Source: Acidobacteriaceae bacterium
Lineage (GTDB): Bacteria > Acidobacteriota > Terriglobia > Terriglobales > Acidobacteriaceae
NCBI GenBank assembly: GCA_009781125.1
Contig: WQYS01000183.1
Span: 1 to 5,580 of the forward strand
Length of the DNA: 5,580 bases
Direction of reading: 5' to 3'
In this document: positions 1 to 5,580 of the stretch, in pieces
How positions within the stretch are numbered: the first letter of the stretch is position 1
Layout: each line of letters begins with the position of its first letter
Notes under the pieces: generated by a model
Database searches by the model: none
What the model was told of the DNA's origin: nothing
The model's input: the letters and a program-made list of their open reading frames with translations, nothing else
Made by a program: the position numbers and the translations under genes

Positions 1-323
1 CGCTACCCGTGCTGGCGCTGGGCGGTGTTGGGCTGGTGTCGGTAGCTTCGAACGCGATTCCTGCTGAGATATCGCGGATGGTGCGCTCGGCGCTCGCGAA
101 CGACTGGGCGTCGGCGCGAGCGGTGAATCGACGCTTCTTCGCTCTGATGCAGGCGTTGTTCCGCGAGCCGAGTCCGGCTCCGATCAAGGCCGTGCTGGCG
201 ATGCTGCGGCGTTCGGAAGATGTGCTTCGGTTGCCGATGGTTCCTGTATCGGACGGCCTGCGGCGAAAACTGGAAGAGCTTCTCCACGAAGCAGGGATAC
301 TGGAATCGGTGGTGCGAGTTTGA
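1..323 (+). CDS. dapA: 4-hydroxy-tetrahydrodipicolinate synthase, C-terminal part (5' end outside window)
   Basis: DapA condenses pyruvate with aspartate semialdehyde, the first committed step of the diaminopimelate/lysine pathway, in the cytosol. Only the last 106 codons are here, read from base 3 to the TGA at 321-323. The visible stretch begins [17 protein letters not shown], which matches the late (beta/alpha)8-barrel segment of the DHDPS family (ALGG.G.ISV.SN), followed by the helical C-terminal domain with [13 protein letters not shown] and [10 protein letters not shown], close to the family pattern P.P.K.AL...G....LRLP..P.S. The catalytic lysine and the pyruvate-binding residues lie upstream and cannot be checked, so from this piece alone another member of the DHDPS/N-acetylneuraminate lyase family is possible. 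The immediate overlap with dapD makes DapA by far the best call. It is the upstream gene of an operon, and its stop overlaps the next start. Confidence 0.93.
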   Translation, partial: LPVLALGGVGLVSVASNAIPAEISRMVRSALANDWASARAVNRRFFALMQALFREPSPAPIKAVLAMLRRSEDVLRLPMVPVSDGLRRKLEELLHEAGILESVVRV

Positions 324-1168
324 GAAGGTCATTGCAGGAAAAGATCGAGTATTGGTTCGAGCGGGGAGCGGCGGCGGTGGGCGATCCGGAGGCAGAGGCC
401 GCTTTCTTTGAGTTGCGCGCGCTGCTTGAGGCAGGCACGGTGCGGTCGGCTGAGCCGGCGGCTGGTGAGCCTTCGGGCTGGAGCGTCAATGCCTGGGTGA
501 AGCGCGGGATTCTGCTGGGGTTCCGGCTGGGCAGGATGGCGGACATGGGCTGCGCGGATGGGCTGTCGTTTGTCGATAAGGCGACGTATCCGGCGCGGCG
601 GTTCACCGTGGGCGATGGCGTGCGTCTGGTTCCAGGCGGATCGAGCGTGCGCAGCGGTGCTTATCTGGCCAAGAGCGTGGTGATGATGCCGCCTGCTTAC
701 GTGAACGTCGGCGCCTACGTGGACGAAGGGACGATGGTGGACTCGCACGCGCTGGTGGGCAGTTGCGCGCAGATCGGCAGGCGCGTTCACCTGAGCGCGG
801 CGGCGCAGATCGGCGGCGTGCTGGAGCCGGTCAACGCCAGTCCGGTCATCATCGAGGACGATGCTCTGGTCGGCGGCAACACCGGCGTGTATGAAGGAAC
901 CATCGTGGGCAAGCGCGCCGTGATCGCCGCCGGAACCGTGCTGACGCGGGGAACTCCGGTCTACGATCTGGTCAAGGGTGAGATATACAAGGCCACGGCT
1001 GAGCTGCCGCTGATGATTCCGGAGGGCGCAGTGGTGGTGCCGGGTTCGCGCGCGGTCACCAGAGGCAAAGGCGCGGAGTGGGGCCTGAGCGTGGCGGCTG
1101 CCGTGATCGTGAAGTACCGCGATGAAAAGACGGAGCTGTCGCTGGTTCTGGAGGATGTGCTGCGGTAG
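320..1168 (+). CDS. dapD: 2,3,4,5-tetrahydropyridine-2,6-dicarboxylate N-succinyltransferase
   Basis: DapD transfers succinyl from succinyl-CoA to tetrahydrodipicolinate in the succinylase branch of meso-DAP/lysine synthesis; family members are cytosolic trimers. The 282 residues are near the usual length of about 270-280. An N-terminal helical domain (about 1-60) is followed by a left-handed beta-helix of hexapeptide repeats (about 115-215), including [16 protein letters not shown] and VGSCAQIG. Asp141 in MVD and Glu192 in VYEG sit where the family's catalytic Asp and Glu are expected. The [12 protein letters not shown] and TPVYDL segments resemble the Bacteroidetes-like form more than the E. 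coli form (my comparison from memory). The start is a TTG inside TTGA, overlapping the dapA stop by 4 nt, with GGTGG at 308-312 as a possible ribosome site, so coupled translation is likely. A second in-frame TTG at 332, preceded by AGAAGG, is an alternative start that would trim 4 residues. No ATG is available near the N-terminus. Confidence 0.96.
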   Translation: MRRSLQEKIEYWFERGAAAVGDPEAEAAFFELRALLEAGTVRSAEPAAGEPSGWSVNAWVKRGILLGFRLGRMADMGCADGLSFVDKATYPARRFTVGDGVRLVPGGSSVRSGAYLAKSVVMMPPAYVNVGAYVDEGTMVDSHALVGSCAQIGRRVHLSAAAQIGGVLEPVNASPVIIEDDALVGGNTGVYEGTIVGKRAVIAAGTVLTRGTPVYDLVKGEIYKATAELPLMIPEGAVVVPGSRAVTRGKGAEWGLSVAAAVIVKYRDEKTELSLVLEDVLR

Positions 1169-1204
1169 CGGTTTTGCGCGGAAAAGTAGACAATAAAAGC
1201 AATT

Positions 1205-1501
1205 ATGCTGCCTTCGGAACTTTTACATATCCACCGCAAAGAGATTTTGGAGATTATGGCGCGTTATCCCATGATCTCCAACTTGCGCGTTGTCGGCTCT
1301 GTTGCTCGCGGCGAAGATACCGGCGATAGCGATATTGATTTTTTCGTCGATACGGCCGCCGGCACGACTCTCTTCGAGATTGGCGGACTGCACGAGGATT
1401 TGAAGGATTTGCTGGGCGTTCCTGTCGATATCATTCCGTCCGGAGCGCGCATGAACGAGCACATGCGCATGACGATAGAAAGAGATGCGATGCGCTTATG
1501 A
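1205..1501 (+). CDS. mntA: MntA-type minimal nucleotidyltransferase antitoxin
   Basis: A 98-residue minimal nucleotidyltransferase of the DNA polymerase beta fold. The signature GS-X10-DxD is intact: Gly31-Ser32, ten residues, then Asp43-Ile-Asp45 (GSVARGEDTGDSDID), and a third acidic residue follows at Asp75 in GVPVDIIP. In the characterised HepT/MntA systems this enzyme is the antitoxin and transfers AMP units from ATP to a tyrosine of the HEPN toxin; applying that here is inference from motif plus partner. The gene follows dapD after a 36-bp AT-rich gap (1169-1204) with no convincing promoter and no good Shine-Dalgarno; AAAAG at 1195-1199 is the nearest purine run. Its stop overlaps the hepT start (ATGA, 1498-1501). 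GC over the two-gene module is about 52%, below the flanking genes, consistent with horizontal acquisition. A shorter start is unlikely, as the first helix precedes the GS motif normally. Confidence 0.9.
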   Translation: MLPSELLHIHRKEILEIMARYPMISNLRVVGSVARGEDTGDSDIDFFVDTAAGTTLFEIGGLHEDLKDLLGVPVDIIPSGARMNEHMRMTIERDAMRL

Positions 1502-1863
1502 GTGGTCTCGATCCTCAGGTTCAGAAGCTCCTGGAAGACATTTATACGTCCGCCAGACGGATCGTTGACCGCTTGCAGAATGAAACGCGGGAAGAGTTCC
1601 TGAGCGCGGATGGATTGGATTTACAGGATATCGTCGCCCGGCGACTGGCCGTTATAGGCGAGGCCGCTGCCGCGCTTTTGAAAAAGCATCCCAAATTCTG
1701 CGAGCAGAACCAAACCATCCCTTTGCGCCAGGCACGAGGGATGAGAAATTTTCTCATCCATGATTATGACGGCGTTCAATGGGAGCTTGTTTGGGATACC
1801 GCGCAAAAAGAGATACCAAAGTTTATAGATTCCATAGCGCCATTCCTGTCTCAAAAGCCGTGA
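1498..1863 (+). CDS. hepT: HepT-type HEPN ribonuclease toxin (DUF86 family)
   Basis: A 121-residue all-helical HEPN protein. The RNase motif R-X4-H-x-Y is intact: Arg83, His88 and Tyr90 in RNFLIHDY, followed by the family-typical stretch GVQWELVWDTAQKEIP. The earlier IGEAAAAL helix (53-60) matches the IGEAA..L helix of DUF86 proteins. In known HepT/MntA pairs the Arg and His cleave RNA, and the Tyr two residues after His is the site modified by MntA. Here all three are present, so the toxin looks active and silenceable; this is inferred from motifs. Translation is probably coupled to mntA through the ATGA overlap, with no separate strong ribosome site. The TGA stop at 1861-1863 lies 1 nt from the stop codon of the convergent era gene, and no terminator is visible after it. 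Asp89 stands where many relatives have Gly or another small residue. Confidence 0.9.
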   Translation: MSGLDPQVQKLLEDIYTSARRIVDRLQNETREEFLSADGLDLQDIVARRLAVIGEAAAALLKKHPKFCEQNQTIPLRQARGMRNFLIHDYDGVQWELVWDTAQKEIPKFIDSIAPFLSQKP

Positions 1864-1864
1864 A

Positions 1865-2896
1865 CTATTCGTCCTCTTCCGCCTGGCGGACGGCGATCTC
1901 CTCCAGTTGGCGGCGCCAGTCCAGGTCTTCGACGAAGGCGTGAGAGCTGCGCCAGTCCTGCTCGATCTTGACGAAGAGTTCAAGAAAGACGCGCGTGCCT
2001 AAAAGCGATTCGATCTCTTTGCGTGCTGTGGTTCCGATGCGTTTCAGCATCTCGCCGCCTTTGCCGATCAGGATGGCCTTCTGTCCGGCGCGTTCGCAGT
2101 AGATGGTTGCGGCGATTCTGGTGACCGGGGGCTTGCCGTCCCGCGATTTTTTCGGCGAGGCAGGCTCCTCGAATCTCTCGATAACGACGGCGGTTGAGTA
2201 GGGAACCTCCTCGCCGGTGAGCATAAGAATCTTTTCGCGGATCAGCTCGGCCACCAGGAAGCGCTCCGGCTGATCGGTGAGCTGATGCTTTGGAAAGTAG
2301 CGCTGGCCCTGCTTGAGATTGGCGACGATCTTCTCCAGTAGCAGGTCGAGCCCTTCCTTCTTGCGCGCCGAGATGGGGATGACATCGGCGAAACTGTGCT
2401 GCTGAGACCAGTGCGCGATAAGAGGCAGCAGGTCAGCCCTGGTCACGGCATCAATCTTGTTGAGGACGAGGATGACCGGGCAGGTGAGCCTCCTCACCAG
2501 CGACAGAGCAAAGTTATCCTCGGCGGCAGAGGCCGCCAGGCGCGGGTTGCTGCTATCGGTTGCGTGCAGCCGGTGCGTGGCATCGACGAGGAACAGAACC
2601 AGGTCGCGCGATTCGAGCGCGTCGTGAACCTCCTGCATCATGCGGCGGTCGAGCTGCGTTGCCGGTTTGTGGATGCCCGGCGTATCGACCAGAACCACCT
2701 GCGCTGCGGGGTGTCCGGGATCGGTCTTCGTCTTCTTGCGCAGCGGAACCTCCAGCACGCCCTGAATGCGGGTGCGCGTGGTTTGCGGTTTGTGCGTGAC
2801 GATGGCCAGCTTCTGCCCCAGCAGAGCGTTGAGCAGGGTTGACTTGCCGGCGTTGGGACGGCCAAGGATAGAGACGAATCCGGAACGAAATGCCAT
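1865..2896 (-). CDS. era: GTPase Era, 30S ribosomal subunit maturation factor
   Basis: Era is an essential-type GTPase that binds the 3' end of 16S rRNA and assists 30S assembly. The N-terminal Ras-like domain carries all G motifs: P-loop GRPNAGKS (12-19), switch I with QTTRTRIQG (38-46), DTPG (71-74), NKID (146-149) and SAR (176-178). The C-terminal KH domain has the GxxG loop as GKGG (278-281) in LIGKGGEMLKRIG, with the typical FLELFVKIEQDWR end. At 343 residues it is about 40 longer than E. coli Era (301). The extra length seems to be spread over three polar segments: about 52-66 before the DTPG strand, about 108-128 after it, and about 243-260 inside the KH region. The start is CAT at 2894-2896 on the plus strand; the ribosome site is poor (AGAAG on the minus strand), but FRSGFVSILGRPN matches the normal Era N-terminus. 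It is transcribed away from mreC and towards hepT. Confidence 0.97.
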   Translation of the reverse strand: MAFRSGFVSILGRPNAGKSTLLNALLGQKLAIVTHKPQTTRTRIQGVLEVPLRKKTKTDPGHPAAQVVLVDTPGIHKPATQLDRRMMQEVHDALESRDLVLFLVDATHRLHATDSSNPRLAASAAEDNFALSLVRRLTCPVILVLNKIDAVTRADLLPLIAHWSQQHSFADVIPISARKKEGLDLLLEKIVANLKQGQRYFPKHQLTDQPERFLVAELIREKILMLTGEEVPYSTAVVIERFEEPASPKKSRDGKPPVTRIAATIYCERAGQKAILIGKGGEMLKRIGTTARKEIESLLGTRVFLELFVKIEQDWRSSHAFVEDLDWRRQLEEIAVRQAEEDE

Positions 2897-2930
2897 TGCT
2901 TCTATTATGGCTGTTGCCGGGCGGTTCTGG

Positions 2931-2944
2931 CGTCTGGAAAGACG
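2931..2944 (+). other. Short hairpin with GGAA tetraloop in the era/mreC gap
   Basis: CGTCT at 2931-2935 pairs perfectly with AGACG at 2940-2944 around the loop GGAA, a GNRA-type loop when read on the plus strand. The flanking G-G pair breaks the stem, though two further pairs (2928-2929 with 2946-2947) are possible beyond it. There is no T-tract, so it is not an intrinsic terminator. It may be chance in a GC-rich region. Confidence 0.3.
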
Positions 2945-3048
2945 GCACGGCAGATTTCAATCCGTTCGTTTTACACGGGATTCAAGAGCAGGTTTTTAAG
3001 CCGATCCTGCAATGGGCTGCATTTTTGATGACATCTGGCGCGATAATA

Positions 3049-3054
3049 GAGGTG
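3049..3054 (+). promoter_or_regulatory. Ribosome binding site of mreC
   Basis: GAGGTG lies 5 nt before the ATG at 3060 and is the best Shine-Dalgarno in the window. It decides the mreC start: the upstream in-frame ATG at 3012 would add 16 residues (MGCIFDDIWRDNRGGA) that look non-coding, and would bury this site inside the gene. Confidence 0.75.
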
Positions 3055-3059
3055 GCGCA

Positions 3060-4286
3060 ATGGAATCTTTTTTCAGCCGATACAGAAACGTTCTGGTGCT
3101 GGTGACGGTGCTGCTGGCGCAGACCATCTCGCTGGCGATCCAGGTGAAGAGGCCTGCCAAGACGTGTACGCCCGAAGGCCGCGACGTCATGCTGCTGCGA
3201 CAGTGGGTGACCGCAGTGGTGAGTCCGTTCGAGCGTCTTACGCATTGGAGCGGCTATGGCCTGCGCAGCCTGTGGCGGGAGTACGGCGACCTTCGCGGAG
3301 TCCGGCAGCAGAACGTTGATCTTCGGCAGCAAATCGTGCAGTTGCAGCGGGAGCAGGCCGCTCTGGCCACAGACGCGCTTCAGGGGCACCGCTTGCAGGT
3401 GCTCATGAACTTTCAGCACCGTTACATTACCCAGACGGTTGCCGCGCAGGTCATTGGCGGCAGCGCCAGCGATGCGTCGCATGTGCTGACGATCGACAAG
3501 GGAACGAAGGACGGGCTGATAGCCGACCAGGCCGTGATTACTCCCGATGGCATCGTAGGCAAGCTGCGCTATGTCTTTTCAAATACATCGCAGGTACTGC
3601 TGATTAACGATTCCGCCTCGGGCGTGGGCGTGGTGCTGGAGACGACCCGGCTCCGCGCTATTGTGCGGGGGAGCATGGCGGGTCAGGTGCAGATCAACAA
3701 TCTTACGGCGGACTCGCGCATCAAGCTGGGCGAGGCGGTACTGACCTCGGGCGGAGACCAGGTGTTTCCGCGCGGCCTGAAGGTGGGCACGATAGATTCC
3801 ATCGATCAGGATCCGGAGCACCAGCCCTACACGCTGATTCGCATCAAGCCAGCGGCTAATCTCTTTCAACTGGAAGAGGTTCTTGTGATTACCGGAACCA
3901 GCATGAGCATGCCGGAGGCAGTGCAAAAGGACTTGCAGCAGGCTGCCGCGGATGCCGCGGCCAACAAGACGGCCTCGCAGCTCGTCGCCGACCGTCTGCC
4001 CAGCCTGAACGGCAGCCAGAATGGAGCCAAGACGCCGGACGCCGCCGCCGGAGAGAATCCGGTTACGATTCCCAGGCCGGTTCCGACACTTCATCCGGAC
4101 CGCTACACGCCGGGCGCGGCTCCGCCGGCAAACACGTTGACTCCTGGAGCCGCCAATCCTGCTCCGGCGCGGCCTGCGCCTGCGCCGTCAGCGCATCCAT
4201 CGGCTACCGAAGACGCTCCACGCCCTCAACCGAAACCTCAACCAGCCCCGGCGGCCAACTCCGATCCGGATCACACGGATCAATAG
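3060..4286 (+). CDS. mreC: Rod shape-determining protein MreC
   Basis: MreC is the periplasmic scaffold of the elongasome and in studied species activates PBP2/RodA for side-wall peptidoglycan synthesis. With the start at 3060 it has 408 residues: a short cytoplasmic N-terminus, one membrane segment at about 9-28 (NVLVLVTVLLAQTISLAI), a coiled coil at about 72-108 rich in Leu, Gln and Arg (QQNVDLRQQIVQLQREQ), and then the beta-rich MreC core at about 125-280. The core shows LTIDKGTKDGL, VITPDGIVGKL, NTSQVLLINDSASGVGV and FPRGLKVGTI, all family hallmarks. After the core comes a low-complexity tail of roughly 125 residues, first Ala/Gln-rich (285-310) and then Pro/Ala-rich (330-408). It makes the protein longer than E. 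coli MreC (367) and much longer than the B. subtilis form. It is the first gene of the operon; mreD begins 2 nt after its TAG stop. mreB is not adjacent in this window. Confidence 0.95.
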   Translation: MESFFSRYRNVLVLVTVLLAQTISLAIQVKRPAKTCTPEGRDVMLLRQWVTAVVSPFERLTHWSGYGLRSLWREYGDLRGVRQQNVDLRQQIVQLQREQAALATDALQGHRLQVLMNFQHRYITQTVAAQVIGGSASDASHVLTIDKGTKDGLIADQAVITPDGIVGKLRYVFSNTSQVLLINDSASGVGVVLETTRLRAIVRGSMAGQVQINNLTADSRIKLGEAVLTSGGDQVFPRGLKVGTIDSIDQDPEHQPYTLIRIKPAANLFQLEEVLVITGTSMSMPEAVQKDLQQAAADAAANKTASQLVADRLPSLNGSQNGAKTPDAAAGENPVTIPRPVPTLHPDRYTPGAAPPANTLTPGAANPAPARPAPAPSAHPSATEDAPRPQPKPQPAPAANSDPDHTDQ

Positions 4287-4288
4287 CC

Positions 4289-4834
4289 ATGAAGGTAAAA
4301 ACGCTCTCCATGCCCAGCTTCAGCTATACCTCTCGACGGGAACTCGCGGAGAGCAGGTTTCCACTTTGGGTGACGGTGCTGGTGCCGATCGCCGCCATCC
4401 TGTTGCAGGCTCTGATCTCGGGGCACTCGTTGCGGCTGGCGATTGTCGATTTGCCGCTGCTGGTTGTGATCTTCTTTGCCATCTCGCGGCGCAGCCCGAT
4501 TGCCGGAACCATTACGGGAATGATCGTCGGCCTGCTACAGGACGCGCTGACGGCGCAGCCGGTTGGCGTCAACGGCATGGCGAAATCGGTGGTCGGATAC
4601 ATGGCTGCCAGCATCGGCCTGAAGATCGACGTCGAAAGCGTGACCACCAGAGTCGTGATCTCGTTCGGATTCTCGCTGGTGAGCAGCGGACTGCTGTACA
4701 TGGTGAACCGATGGCTGCTCGGAGCGCATGATTTTCAGCCGTGGCCGCACGAACTGCTTCGCGCGCTCCTTAACACGGCGATCGCCGTGCCGTTGTTCCT
4801 GCTTCTGGACAGGACCAAACGCAAGGAAGACTAG
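4289..4834 (+). CDS. mreD: Rod shape-determining protein MreD
   Basis: MreD is the small multi-pass inner-membrane partner of MreC. The 181 residues contain about six hydrophobic segments, roughly 26-44, 48-65, 70-86, 97-112, 119-140 and 157-173, with a charged C-terminal end (DRTKRKED). GLLQDALTAQPVGVNGMAKS followed by VVGY (81-104) matches the most conserved MreD stretch (GL.QD......G...L.....GY). The start ATG at 4289 lies 2 nt after the mreC stop, with GGA at 4277-4279 as a modest ribosome site, so coupling to mreC is likely. A second ATG at 4310 (residue 8) is possible but has no well-placed ribosome site. The length is normal for the family (about 160-190). The stop TAG is at 4832-4834, followed by a 69-nt gap before mrdA. 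Confidence 0.93.
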   Translation: MKVKTLSMPSFSYTSRRELAESRFPLWVTVLVPIAAILLQALISGHSLRLAIVDLPLLVVIFFAISRRSPIAGTITGMIVGLLQDALTAQPVGVNGMAKSVVGYMAASIGLKIDVESVTTRVVISFGFSLVSSGLLYMVNRWLLGAHDFQPWPHELLRALLNTAIAVPLFLLLDRTKRKED

Positions 4835-4863
4835 CGGATACGGGGAGCAAACGAACGTGTATT

Positions 4864-4882
4864 CTGCTCGTCGAACGAGCAG
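4864..4882 (+). other. Perfect 7-bp inverted repeat between mreD and mrdA
   Basis: CTGCTCG (4864-4870) and CGAGCAG (4876-4882) are exact reverse complements around a 5-nt loop TCGAA, and two G-T wobble pairs could lengthen the stem. It sits in the 69-nt gap between mreD and mrdA. No T-run follows (GGCTGTATATTT), so it is not a classical terminator. It could act as a message-processing or stability hairpin that sets the PBP2 level, or as a protein site. That role is a guess; the structure itself is visible. Confidence 0.45.
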
Positions 4883-4903
4883 GGCTGTATATTTCGGAAG
4901 CGC

Positions 4904-5580
4904 ATGGAACTGGGACCACAATACGATTCTCAAACTCAGCCTGACCTGGGCCGAAGGGAGAAGCTGCCTGCCATCAAGCTGCACGTGGCGCAGTATTTAA
5001 TTGCGCTGATCCTGGCCGTTCTGATCGCGGGATTGTGGAGATTGCAGATTCTCGGAGCGGACAACTTCCGGGCGCTGGCCGAGGCCAACCGGATCAGGCG
5101 GGTGCCGGTGCTGGCTCCGCGGGGAAAGATCTTCGACCGCGAGGGCCGTCTGCTGGTGGATAACTATCCTTCGGTCTCCTGCTTTCTGCTGCGCGAGCAG
5201 GCCAAAGACCTCAAGGCCGACATCCCGCTGATTGCGCGCGGGCTGCATATTCCTGAAGAGCAGATCGAGGCCGCCCTGCGCCGCTACCAGAGCGCTCCGC
5301 ACTATCAGCCCATTCCGCTGAAGCAGGACATCACGCCCGACGAGCAGGCCTTTATCGCCGCGCACAGCTCGGAGCTGCCCGAGCTGGAGACAGTCGATGA
5401 GCAGCGGCGGCTCTATCCTCGCGACGGATTCGCGGCGCACCTGATCGGCTACGTGGGCGAGATCTCGGAGAACGACCTCAACAAGGATGCGTTTTCGTTC
5501 TACCAGCCCGGCGACGTGGTGGGCAAGTCGGGAGTCGAGCAGACCTACGACGCTCTGCTGCGCGGCGTTGACGGCAGCCG
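4904..5580 (+). CDS. mrdA: Penicillin-binding protein 2 (class B, elongasome), N-terminal part, runs off the window
   Basis: PBP2 is the monofunctional transpeptidase that cross-links side-wall peptidoglycan together with RodA, MreC and MreD. The first 225 codons are present, open to the window edge. A polar cytoplasmic N-terminus (1-28) is followed by one membrane anchor (about 29-48, AQYLIALILAVLIAGLW) and then the class B dimerisation/pedestal region with the hallmark APRGKIFDREGRLLVDN (71-87), YPRDGFAAHLIGYVGEI (171-187) and VVGKSGVEQTYD (205-216), which match PBP2 motifs (PRG.I.DR.G.....N; YP.....HLIGYVG; GKSGVE..YE). The transpeptidase motifs SxxK, SxN and KTG lie beyond the edge and cannot be checked. 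The start ATG at 4904 is preceded by GGAAG (4896-4900). The reading frame upstream is open back to the mreD stop but has no ATG or GTG codon. Last gene of the visible mreC-mreD-mrdA operon; rodA would be expected next. Confidence 0.95.
   Translation, partial: MELGPQYDSQTQPDLGRREKLPAIKLHVAQYLIALILAVLIAGLWRLQILGADNFRALAEANRIRRVPVLAPRGKIFDREGRLLVDNYPSVSCFLLREQAKDLKADIPLIARGLHIPEEQIEAALRRYQSAPHYQPIPLKQDITPDEQAFIAAHSSELPELETVDEQRRLYPRDGFAAHLIGYVGEISENDLNKDAFSFYQPGDVVGKSGVEQTYDALLRGVDGS

Larger units (their letters stand above)
2897..3059. other. Divergent intergenic region between era and mreC
   Basis: These 163 bp must hold the era promoter (minus strand) and probably the promoter of the mreC operon (plus strand). 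On the plus strand TTTACA at 2970-2975 is a 5/6 match to a -35 box, but the sequence 17-18 bp on is only a T-run (TTTTTAA, 2993-2999), a poor -10, so it is a weak candidate. On the minus strand CATAAT (plus positions 2904-2909) resembles a -10, but it would place the start of the era message almost at the start codon and has no -35 partner. A 5-bp hairpin with a GGAA loop lies at 2931-2944. No convincing small gene or RNA is seen. Confidence 0.6.

Noticed and set aside
184..790. Long open frames on the minus strand across dapD (140 and 153 codons)
   Set aside because: They lie opposite strongly conserved DapD sequence, have Arg/His/Pro-rich compositions typical of GC-rich antisense frames, and show no recognisable domain.
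1174..1196. TTGCGC and CAATAA as a promoter for the mntA-hepT pair
   Set aside because: Both boxes match poorly and the spacing is 11 bp; expression may come from the dap operon or a promoter that cannot be seen by eye.
2396..2842. 148-codon plus-strand open frame opposite era
   Set aside because: It mirrors the conserved GTPase domain of Era and has no domain or ribosome site; a coding shadow.
3025..3047. TTGATG and GATAAT as a promoter for mreC
   Set aside because: The spacing is only 11 bp and the transcript would begin inside the ribosome binding site of mreC.
3012..3059. Upstream ATG as the mreC start
   Set aside because: It adds 16 residues unlike any MreC N-terminus and lacks a ribosome site, while the ATG at 3060 has GAGGTG 5 nt upstream and begins just before the membrane segment.
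4260..4283. Short repeats of CGGATCA near the end of mreC
   Set aside because: Only two 7-base copies inside the low-complexity coding tail; explained by repeated Asp/His/Thr codons.
4886..4893. TGTATATT as a -10 element for mrdA
   Set aside because: TATATT is close to the consensus, but there is no -35 at 16-18 bp and transcription would begin next to the start codon, excluding the ribosome site.
4728..5000. 90-codon open frame overlapping the end of mreD and start of mrdA
   Set aside because: It is out of frame with both well-supported genes and has a Cys/Arg/Ser-rich composition without any known motif.

Overview
The window reads as chromosomal DNA of a moderately GC-rich Gram-negative-type bacterium. 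The gene content (lysine/diaminopimelate synthesis, the ribosome-assembly GTPase Era, and the MreC-MreD-PBP2 rod-shape cluster) fits an Acidobacteriota (Terriglobia-like) genome, but that assignment is inference from gene order and protein flavour and is only moderately secure. No rRNA, tRNA, CRISPR array, transposase or insertion sequence is visible.

Layout. (1) Positions 1-1168, plus strand: the 3' end of dapA (dihydrodipicolinate synthase) overlaps dapD (tetrahydrodipicolinate N-succinyltransferase) by 4 nt, so this is a lysine/meso-DAP operon end. (2) Positions 1205-1863, plus strand: a two-gene toxin-antitoxin module of the MntA/HepT class, a minimal nucleotidyltransferase followed with an ATGA overlap by a HEPN ribonuclease. 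Both keep their catalytic motifs. The module is clearly lower in GC (about 52% by hand count) than sampled lines of its neighbours (58-75%) and looks like an inserted accessory cassette. (3) Positions 1865-2896, minus strand: era, convergent with hepT, with the two stop codons only 1 nt apart. (4) Positions 2897-3059: a 163-bp divergent intergenic region between era and mreC. (5) Positions 3060-5580, plus strand: mreC, mreD and the 5' part of mrdA (PBP2), an elongasome operon that runs off the right edge.

How the genes work together. DapA and DapD make meso-diaminopimelate, a peptidoglycan cross-link residue and lysine precursor. MreC, MreD and PBP2 form part of the membrane machine that builds the side-wall peptidoglycan. 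Era is a housekeeping GTPase for 30S maturation. The MntA/HepT pair is the only accessory element: HepT is expected to be an RNase toxin silenced by AMPylation from MntA. No clearly undescribed system is present. The most interesting points are the TA cassette lodged between two essential genes, its near-overlapping convergent arrangement with era, the long Pro/Ala-rich tail on MreC, and a perfect hairpin between mreD and mrdA.
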